Assembly: GCA_027943245.1 (NCBI GenBank)
Contig: JANDJZ010000520.1
Span: 1 to 32,987 of the forward strand
Direction: 5' to 3'
DNA length: 32,987 nucleotides
Source: Acanthamoeba sp. SK_2022b
Lineage: Eukaryota; Discosea; Longamoebia; Acanthamoebidae
Shown here: positions 20,789-32,987 of the stretch, piece by piece
How positions within the stretch are numbered: the stretch's first letter is position 1
How the letters are laid out: each line of letters opens with the position of its first letter
The notes under the pieces: model-generated
The model's input: the letters and a program-made list of their open reading frames with translations, nothing else
Told to the model about the DNA's origin: nothing
Databases searched by the model: none
Program-made: the position numbers and the translations under genes

Positions 20789-23700
20789 ATGAAGAAGGTG
20801 ATCTCGCTCCCAACTAGCCCGGCTGCCCTTCGCAGGTTTTCGCCAGCATCTTCACCATCTACCTCTACGCGCTCTACCCACAACAAGCCGACACCCCTCA
20901 GGCGGCCATCTCCCAGCAAGGACAGCCACCACCACAGCAAGCACAACAAGAGCGCCAACAAGAAGAAGCTCACCCTCTCCATCAAGCTCGCGGCCAGCGA
21001 CGTCAAATTGGGCCATGAGGACGGAGACCACGACGACGACGAAGACGACGATGACTACTCGAGCGCCACCACCACATGGGGCTCGAGCGACTCAGCCGAC
21101 GAGGACGAGTGGGAGAGCAACTTTGACCCGTCGTGGGTAGTCGACGTACACGAACTCGAGCAGCGCCGCCGCTGGACCGACCAAAAGGGCTTCACCACCG
21201 CTGGGTACCTCTCCCCCTTTTTCTTACCACACGCCCATTTGCGCACGGCCCACAACGCTTTTCGAGGCTGCCTGTCCTTTTCCTTTTTTGAACAAAACGA
21301 ATTTAAATAAGTAATTGAAAACAAATTAATTATTTAAATAAGTAATTGAACACTTTTTATTGGGCCTATCGTAGCGCTTCCTTCACACCTGTCGACATGT
21401 CACACACGCCAATTCCCAATGTGAACTACACATGTTCGGCGGTAGATCGCTCGTTCCCTCCAACTCACGCGTGTATTGCTTTTTGTTACATCCAGGCAGC
21501 CAGCAGGCGTGTCAAAGGGCGCGCCGCTGCGGCGTTCGCCGCTGGCCACCAACTCGACGGTTCTGGTCTCCTTGCCGGCGTCGAGCCAGGGCTCGTCCGC
21601 CGACGCTGGCAGCTGCGACCTCCCCGTTGACCTCAGCACGCTCTCCCGCGCTCCCCGGCCATCGTCGCCCTCTGCAGCGGCCCCGCAGGTCTCCTACGCA
21701 CAGCTGGCCGCCAACAACACCGCACCCTCCTCCTCGTCGCCGACGTCGGCCGCGACGCGCCACTCGCCGTCCTCTTCGCCGCGGAAGCTGCCCGTCGACT
21801 CGACGTCGGCGGCGTGCGTGTCGACGTCGGCCGGCTCGCTGCTGCCTGCGCTCGACCTCGACCGCGTGGTCTCGTTGGGCTCGTCGACGTCGCGCCGCAA
21901 CACCATCGCCACCCCGCGCGAGAACCGGGGAGACCCCGGCGTGGCCGCGCCGGCTGCGGCGGTGGTCGTGGTGAGCCAGTCGGCGTGGAAGGTGGGCCGG
22001 ATCTCTCCGCGCGACAACATCTCGTCAAAGAACGAAGCGATCGCCCGAGTCGACGAAAAAAAGAACGAACGCGAAGAGCGAAACGAGAAGGTGAGCCCTC
22101 GGCGCACCGACCTCCAGCTCTCCTTCGAGCGGTTCGAAGCTCGTCTCGCCATGAAGAGGCAGCAGCAACAACAACAAACACCACAGCCAGTCGTCGATCA
22201 TCATGTCGACACGGCGGAGAGGCAACTGCCCAACAACAACGACGACGACAAGAAGGTGAAGAGGAGCGGGTCGAAGCGAAAGAAGAACGTGCGGAGCCTC
22301 ACCAAGGAGGAGACGTCGGAAGCGGCCAAGAGAAAGAAGAAGAGGAGCGAGGACGAGCGCAGGACATACCGACGAAGCCAGGGCTCGCCTCCCATGCAGC
22401 TCCGCGCGATCGAGAGCGACAGCGACGGCGGGGTGGCGGGCTACCTGGCCGAGGAGGAGCAGGACGACGACGCGCGGTCGGCGCAGTACAGCGGCTGCGG
22501 CGGCGGGAGGGACGAGGTGGGCCCCAAGGCTCACGCCAGCGCGCCGGTCTCGCCGCACCACCCTCATCACCACCACACGGCGGCCACTCCCTCGTCGCTG
22601 TGCGCCATCGCCAGCCTAGCGCTGCGCTCGGGCGGCTTCCCGCTCAGCAGGTGGGCCTCCCCCTCCTTCGTCGCGTCGCTTTTTTCGCTCTTTCTCTTCT
22701 CTCTTTTTGGCTGACCTGACCACAACGCGCTTGCGCCTACGCAACACTGCAGGTCGCGTTCGTCTGAGGGGCAGATCAAGGCCCGGCGCACCATCACCAA
22801 GAAGGAGGACCACCCCATCGTCGCCCCTCTGCCAAACCACCACCACCACCACCACCACATCAGCAACAGCGCGAGCGCCAACCAAAGCCACAACAACAAC
22901 GAGGGAGACAAGGCGAGCAACGACAAACACGACAGCTCGGCGCAGCAGACACGGGGAGGCGAGGCCGCCTCTGCTGTGGCCACGCCGCAGCAGACGGAGG
23001 GCGCCGAGCTCACGTGGAAGACCATCTGGCAGGGCGCGCGCGAGGGCGGCGGGGTCACGCTGACGTCATCATCGTCCACGCCGCCGCCGCTGCCGTCGTC
23101 GTCGGCGGCGGCGAGCGAGGCCAAGAAGGCCATGAAGCGCGGGCTCGAGGGCCGGAGCGCATCGCTCCCCCCGGCGCCCCTGATCTCATCGGTCCACCAC
23201 CACGCCTCGCCCTCGTTGCCGCCGCACATCGTGCCGCTGCCCTTCCCCGCCTTCGCCACCTCTCCGCCCGCCTCTCTCACCAGCTCGCCTTCGTCGTCGT
23301 CGTCATCATCGTCTTCAGCGACCGTCTCGTCGACGATGCGACACCGACGTCGAGCCGAGAGCAGCGGCGCGCCGCAGCAGCTCACGCTCGCCCCGCCCCC
23401 GCTGTCGCCCCACGTCGCCCCACGCCATCTCCTTCACCAGCCCCACCGCAGCCTCGAGCGCGTGCGCACGGTGGTCATGTCTCCCTCCCTCGCCGCCCGT
23501 CAGCAGCAGCAGCGCCACGCCGGTCTGGTCTCGACCACCGTGCCGCTGGCCGGCAGCGAGAGCGGCGAGATCGGCACGTTCGTTCGCTCGCAGAGCGAGG
23601 ACATCCACGCCAGCGCGTTCGTGGATGACGGCGACGCCCACCCGTTCCACTGCAGACGCACGGCGTCGGGCTGGCGCGGCCGGAGCGGCAGCGAGTGGCG

Positions 23701-24283
23701 CAACAGGGGCCACCACAACCACCACCAACCCCACCACGCCCAGCCGGGCGACGAGCTCGCCGACACCCGGCGTGCGCGCATCGAGCGCGTTCGGTCGTTC
23801 GGGGCCAAGTGCGGCGAGGACATGGGCGACGACGAGGAGCACGACCCGTTCATCGGCAGCACAAGCAGCAACGAAGACGACGACGACGAGTACATCGACT
23901 TTGAATCGAGGAGCCTCCGCGGCGATGCCATCAGCGACGGCGAGGGCAACATTGATGAAGTTGATGATGATGAAGATGACGAGGAGGAAGATGACGAGGA
24001 AGAGGAGCTGATGATCGAGGCCGAGCTCGCGTCCTTCCTCAAGCGGACGCGGAGCGGGAGCCACAAGCCCCTGCGCTGCGAGTTTGATGGACGACGGAGC
24101 CCGGCGCTGCCTCTTACGCGGCATCACAGCCTCAACGCTCACCACCAGTCGAGCGAGGTGATGCTGGTGGCGCCGACGATGAAGAAGAACGGCAAGACGA
24201 CCCGCGCTGCCCATGGTCGAGCCGCGCGCCAGGCGATGCCTGGCGTCGATTGCGGGCTCGAGTCCGGCGAGTCCCACGACTGA
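20789..24283 (+). CDS. Large intrinsically disordered protein
   Basis: Three exons, 20789-21204, 21496-22650 and 22753-24283, giving 1033 aa. The frame is open across 3.1 kb of spliced sequence and both splice sites are phase-consistent. No folded domain is recognised. Features: a basic Ser/Pro N-terminus; acidic Asp runs; WESNFDPSWVVDVHELEQRRRW (about residues 109-130), one of the few conserved-looking segments; a Lys/Arg-rich nuclear-signal-like region (KRSGSKRKKNVR, KRKKKRSEDERR); a seven-His run; many R-x-x-S basophilic kinase-like sites (RRTASGW, VRSQSED, RVRSFG); and a C-terminal acidic block followed by LMIEAELASFLKRTRSG, a likely helix. A nuclear regulatory or kinase-substrate role is a guess. 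Long antisense frames here are codon-bias shadows. Confidence 0.75.
21301..21350. repeat. 19-bp direct repeat in intron
   Basis: atttaaataagtaattgaa occurs twice (21301-21319, 21332-21350) within intron 1 of the disordered-protein gene. It is a local tandem duplication in an AT-rich stretch. Confidence 0.85.
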
Positions 24284-24535
24284 TTCTGGCTCCAATCTTT
24301 GCAATACAAAACGTCATTCGCATCAAGGCTTGTTGGTAAAAATTGCTCAAAGCAAACCGCTCAAGTTTGGGACGAATAGGCCTCATGAGGCAGTGTAGGG
24401 CCAAGGATGGCTATTGAGGCAACTCTGTAATGGTGGCGGGCCAAGGTGTATTATACTTTGTGTTCTCTATCTCTACACACAAGTCGTTTTTCGACAGAAA
24501 ATAGTAACAATAAATAAATAGATAGTTGGTTCGTT

Positions 24536-25652
24536 TTAGAAGAGGAAGGAGAGGGCCTCGGCGACGAAGCTGGAGAGCGAAGCAGCCGAAGAGGGCTCGG
24601 TGGCGGTGGTAGTGAGGTAGACGGTGGGGTCGTAGTTGAGCGAGCTGGTGAAGTGGGGGAAGGTGAAGGCGAACACGATGTAGGAGTCGCCCACCACGTA
24701 GTTGGGGGTCACGGTGATGCTGCGGACCTCATTGTCGAGCTCGGCCACGGTGAAGGTCTCGATCCTGACGACGAGGTTGGTCTCGGTGACGACGGTGTGG
24801 GTGGTGAGGTTGCCGACCGTGGTCGAGCTGACGCGCTTGATATTGGCGCCCACCGTCACGTTGTTGTTGATGGTCAGGTCGCTAGTCGAGTCACCGGCGG
24901 GCCACTGGTCCAGCTGGATGGTGAACTTGGACGAGCTGGCGGGCAGCTGGAAGGTCTGACCGGCGAAGCTCACGGTGCGCTCGCTCTTGCTGAACTCGTA
25001 GATCTGCTGGAGGACGGCCGACGAACCGTCGAACGTGGTGTTGTAGGTCACCTTGGTCACGGTGCCGGTGGTGGTCTCCCTGGTGGTGTTGGCCACGTTC
25101 AGGGAGCCTCCGCCGACCACGGCGACGCCGGCGAACGAAGACGAGACCGAAACCTCATCGCGACCGCCTGAGGTAGTGGAGATACGTGCGTGAGATCAAC
25201 AGAGTAAAATAACTCCGAAACGATTTTCAACTAACGCGTAATAAAAAGGCCACGTGCATTGCGGGAGCCGTACTGGTGCCGGTGAGGGTGACCTCGGGGT
25301 CGGTGCCAAAGGAAGCGTCGACGTTGGCCACAGGCTGCACAGACGGGAGAGGAGAGGCGGAGGCGGACGGCGAGGGCGACGGAGAGTTGGACGGCGTGCC
25401 CGAAGGAGAAGGTGTGATGGAGGGCGTGCCCGAAGCCGACGGCGATACTGAGGGCGTGCCGGACGGGGACGCCGAGACGGAGGGCGAGGCGGAGGGGGAA
25501 GGTGACGCCGAGGGCGAGGCGGAGGGAGAAGGTGACGCCGAGGGCGAGGGAGAGCCAGAGGGTGATGGAGAGGCAGACGGGCTCTCCTGGCCAGCGACGG
25601 AGAGGGCTAGGGCAAGCACGGCCACCAGCACAGCGAAGGAGAATCTAGTCAT
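24536..25652 (-). CDS. Secreted Ser/Pro-rich protein, probable GPI anchor
   Basis: Two exons, 25274-25652 and 24536-25167, giving 336 aa. A signal peptide (FAVLVAVLALALSVAG) is followed by about 80 residues of SPSPSAS-type repeat, then a beta-rich domain with sequons. The domain shares with the membrane protein at 3261-5255 the patterns V-x-Y...F-S-x-x-x-S, T-F-Q-L-P (F-T-L-P there), K-F...W-P, and H-F-x-x-x-L-N-Y-D-P, in the same order and spacing. The last residues (SSAASLSSFVAEALSFLF) resemble a GPI signal: small residues then a hydrophobic end without a cytosolic tail. It is probably a cell-surface or cyst-wall protein; this is inferred from topology. The intron is phase 1, gtacgg...cctcag. 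Confidence 0.82.
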
Positions 25653-26513
25653 AGTTGCTCAACTGGTAATACTAGTAGGGGACTGTGTGTATGAGAGAAG
25701 AGGTAGGGGTGAAGAAAAGAGTGAGGGCTGGCTCTTTATGTTGGGGGCACCGACCAATCGGCGTAATGCAAGCTTGTCGACTCATCGTGGTTTGTTGGTT
25801 CACCGGTCGAGGCCTCAAGGGAGCAACGTTGGCCCACCTACTTACGGGAAGAGAGCTGGCGCTGGCACGAGCGTTAGTGTAAGCGATCGTGTCCCAGCCC
25901 TCCATCAAAGTGTTTTATCTGACGGAGACCCAACGCTGCACCGGCCCACCAACAAGATAGCGGATGGCCGCAATCAACGAGCTGTACAACCTATCTCGCC
26001 AGTTACGATAGAGCGCTGCGTGCACGTGCCCAGGGAAGCAACCAGCGGGATAGGATTAGATGGCCTTCGGCCACTCGTAACAATTCGAACCTTAATCACT
26101 GGTGGCACCCTCACCAGTCAGGGTTTCTTCAACGCCAGACTCGAGCCCTCCTTCCCTGACTTCAGGCAATCTATGCCGTCTCATAGGCTGGCGATGCAGG
26201 ACGATGATTGAACGAGGACATCCGGCCGCACAGGATTGATGGCTGGTCTCACCTCGTGCTGAGCAGCACCTCATGCTGCTTTACTTTCGTCTCCATCGAC
26301 TCCTCGGTCCAGTGGCACATCGGCGCCAAGGACCTCCAGCGCTCAAGCAGAGGCCACTACCCAAGCGTTGCTAGCAATTCAACAGCCAAGTCAATTCGAA
26401 CGCCAGACATGTAAAGAACGGTGTTGTCCCACTGGCACCATAAAAATTATATTTTAAATTTTGAATACAATTTTTTTTGCATAAGCAGGTTCACACAAAC
26501 CACACGAGCACGA
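25653..26513. other. Divergent intergenic region
   Basis: 861 bp between the secreted-protein gene (-) and the F-box gene (+). A TATA-like cataaaga on the minus strand lies near 25735. AT-rich DNA (ataaaaattatattttaaa) precedes the F-box gene near 26440. Between them I see no supported gene; the long plus frame entering from 25276 is antisense to the SP repeats. A T-loop-like heptamer near 26083 does not sit in a tRNA fold. Confidence 0.5.
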
Positions 26514-27928
26514 ATGGAGCTTCCGTTGGCTCTGCCCTTGGAGGTACGGATTCGTGTGGTCTTGGCTTGCTGGGCTTGACGCTTAAGCGGAGACCTTCTT
26601 GGGGGTACAGTTGCAATATGCAATTTGGACACTGCTGGACTCTCGAAGCCTCTGCACGGCGAGCCTCGTGTGCCGTGCGTGGCACACCCTCTCCTCTGAT
26701 AACCACCTCTGGGTTCTTACCACTTCATTTCATCTTGTGTATTTATTTATATTTCTTAAAATTAGTAATTTTTGTTGTGTATTTATTTATATTTCTTTAA
26801 ACCAACCATTAATTTTTGTTGTGCACAACCGCAGAGAGAGCTGTGCCGTCAGGAGCTCGTGGGTGTGGAGTGGACGCCACGCATGCTGGCTCGTCCCCAC
26901 AAGTCTTGGAAGCGGCACTTTGGCGTGCGCCTGCGCGCCATCGACCCACTTGGGCATCGAGCGCGCCAGCTGTTGAACAATGCGCGAGACCGCGGGTACC
27001 ATTGCTTCATAACAAGTCGAGGGCAGCCTTGTGCCACATGACACTCACATGTCTCCCTCCCTCGCTCCGGGCGGCAGCGCCACCACTGAAACCGTCGAGA
27101 TCCTAATCCGCTTGCGCATCGACACATCGCGCGAGCGCAGGTTTTCTAAACAGGTTGAGCTGCCGCATACAGTCAGGTGAGGCCATTTCCATCGAGCGTA
27201 TGGCTGCACAGAGGTGTTGTTCACACGAGACACGGTCTCACAACTCAACACCGCGCAGGCATGCATCGTCGTCAAGAGTCGCGTATGGCCTCATTGCACC
27301 AGCTTTGACGGAACTGAGAGAGCAGGCAACCGAGTTGAACGTGGCCTTCTTTGATGTGGACAGCTTGAGAGCCTTCAACAAGGACAAGAAGCAGATCAAG
27401 AAGTGGGGTCAGGCTTCCATGTCACGTTCCGTTATGGCTGCATCATCTTTGCTCACTTCACCACTCATCCTTTTTGCCACCAGAACAACAATATTCGCAC
27501 TTCTTGGCTCACCCTGACATCATCCGCATGTTGCCACGACTGCTTCGGATCAACAAGATGAACAAGTTCCCCCGCCTGCTGCCTCTCGATGTTCCCCTGT
27601 CTGCGGTCATCGAGAAATCGCGTCGCACGGTCGAGTTGCGTGTGTGCAAGTGGCCCAACCTGCACAGGGCCGGTACGGCCTTCACCCTACCCCCCCTCTC
27701 TGCCACGTCCGTGCAACATGTACCTCTCTTGATGGACTCTGACGCGAGTCCATAGTGGGTAACGTGAGCATGACCGCCGAACAGCTCGCCCAGAATGTCA
27801 ACACGCTGTTGCTCGCCCTCGCCGAGCAGCTGCCGTCGTGGCACCGGGTGGCGAGCATCAAGCTGCATGCCACCAGAGGGCCCTCCTTCGCCATCCCCAC
27901 TGACCTGCACCTCCAGCCGGCCAGTTGA
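26514..27928 (+). CDS. F-box protein fused to a ribosomal L1/L10a-like domain
   Basis: Seven exons: 26514-26543, 26611-26712, 26835-26995, 27078-27176, 27259-27407, 27484-27672, 27756-27928, giving 300 aa. Residues 2-50 form an F-box: LPLELQYAIWTLLDSRSL, SLVCRAWHTLSSDNHLWREL; F-boxes bind SKP1 in SCF ubiquitin ligases. From about residue 80 the protein aligns through its length with eukaryotic ribosomal protein uL1 (L10a): TETVEILIRLRID, RERRFSKQVELPHTVR, FFDVDSLRAFNKDKKQIKKW, FLAHPDIIRMLPRLL, NKFPRLLPLDVP, GNVSMTAEQLAQNVNTLLLAL, SIKLHATRGPS. The GPGLNKAGKFP loop that contacts rRNA is degenerate here (RINKMNKFP), so this is not a normal ribosomal protein. Exon 3 ends in phase 2 and exon 4 completes the codon, so the fusion rests on a consistent splice (26996-27077). 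Confidence 0.85.
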
Positions 27929-28093
27929 AGTTTGCGCTCCTGCCTCTATGCACACTCATAGAGTGGCGCTGTGTCGGTCTCCTCTACAAATTGGGGTTGT
28001 GCTCTCACGTCTTGGACAATCAAACTTCTAAGACCGAGGCGATGTCGTAGACGCTTGAACACAAATTGTCACTCTAGAATGTGATCTGTTGAC

Positions 28094-32987
<4,894 letters not shown>

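Noticed and set aside
22025..24304. Long minus-strand open frames opposite the disordered protein
   Set aside because: They mirror GC-rich codon bias, have Arg/Val/Leu-rich composition and no family features. The plus frame has consistent splices.
26051..26110. Possible tRNA (ggttcgaat on the minus strand)
   Set aside because: The flanks do not form a T-stem or acceptor stem and no D-arm or anticodon stem is visible.
25276..26211. 311-codon plus-strand frame
   Set aside because: Its first half is the antisense of SPSP repeats (Glu/Gly/Asp monotony) and its second half is intergenic. The minus gene has signal peptide and conserved domain.

Overview
The window reads as nuclear DNA of a GC-rich, intron-dense free-living amoeba. 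I infer Acanthamoeba or a close relative. The reasons are short (about 50-150 nt) introns in nearly every gene, genes often only 60-250 bp apart, GC-rich coding sequence with AT-rich or microsatellite introns, and amoeba-style domain architectures. The genus is an inference from style, not from a database match. All exon models were built by hand by joining GT(GC)/AG boundaries so that phase and family alignment both hold. All thirteen models keep an open frame over their full length or to the window edge.

Left part (1-6821): a minus-strand gene for a disordered protein with a SUMO-interacting-like motif runs off the left edge. It diverges from a carbonyl-reductase-like SDR gene (A, +). Next comes a type I membrane glycoprotein-like gene (+). 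A second SDR gene (B, -) lies in inverted orientation to A, so the two paralogs flank the membrane protein gene. B has Ala where the catalytic Ser is expected.

Middle (7074-18098): a complete 27-exon MSH2 mismatch-repair gene whose introns carry four long microsatellites; a 285-aa unrecognised protein; BUB3 (spindle checkpoint WD40 protein, nine exons); an intronless surface-type membrane protein (-) with a Ser/Thr/Pro stalk and a Tyr/Asp/Arg-rich repeated tail; and a flavin-reductase-like FMN protein with a likely mitochondrial presequence.

Right part (18334-32987): a BTB protein with FG-like ends, a Nup98-like EELRW motif and a C-terminal membrane anchor; a 1033-aa disordered protein; a secreted, probably GPI-anchored protein (-) whose ectodomain matches that of the membrane protein at 3261; an F-box protein fused to a ribosomal L1/L10a-like domain; and a long minus-strand gene joining a DEP domain to a CLU-type core, running off the right edge.

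I see no operon, phage, CRISPR array, transposon or convincing tRNA. The best candidates for undescribed biology are the F-box-uL1 fusion, the FG/BTB/tail-anchored protein, the DEP-CLU protein and the shared surface ectodomain family. MSH2 and BUB3 are ordinary genome-maintenance genes with good family agreement.
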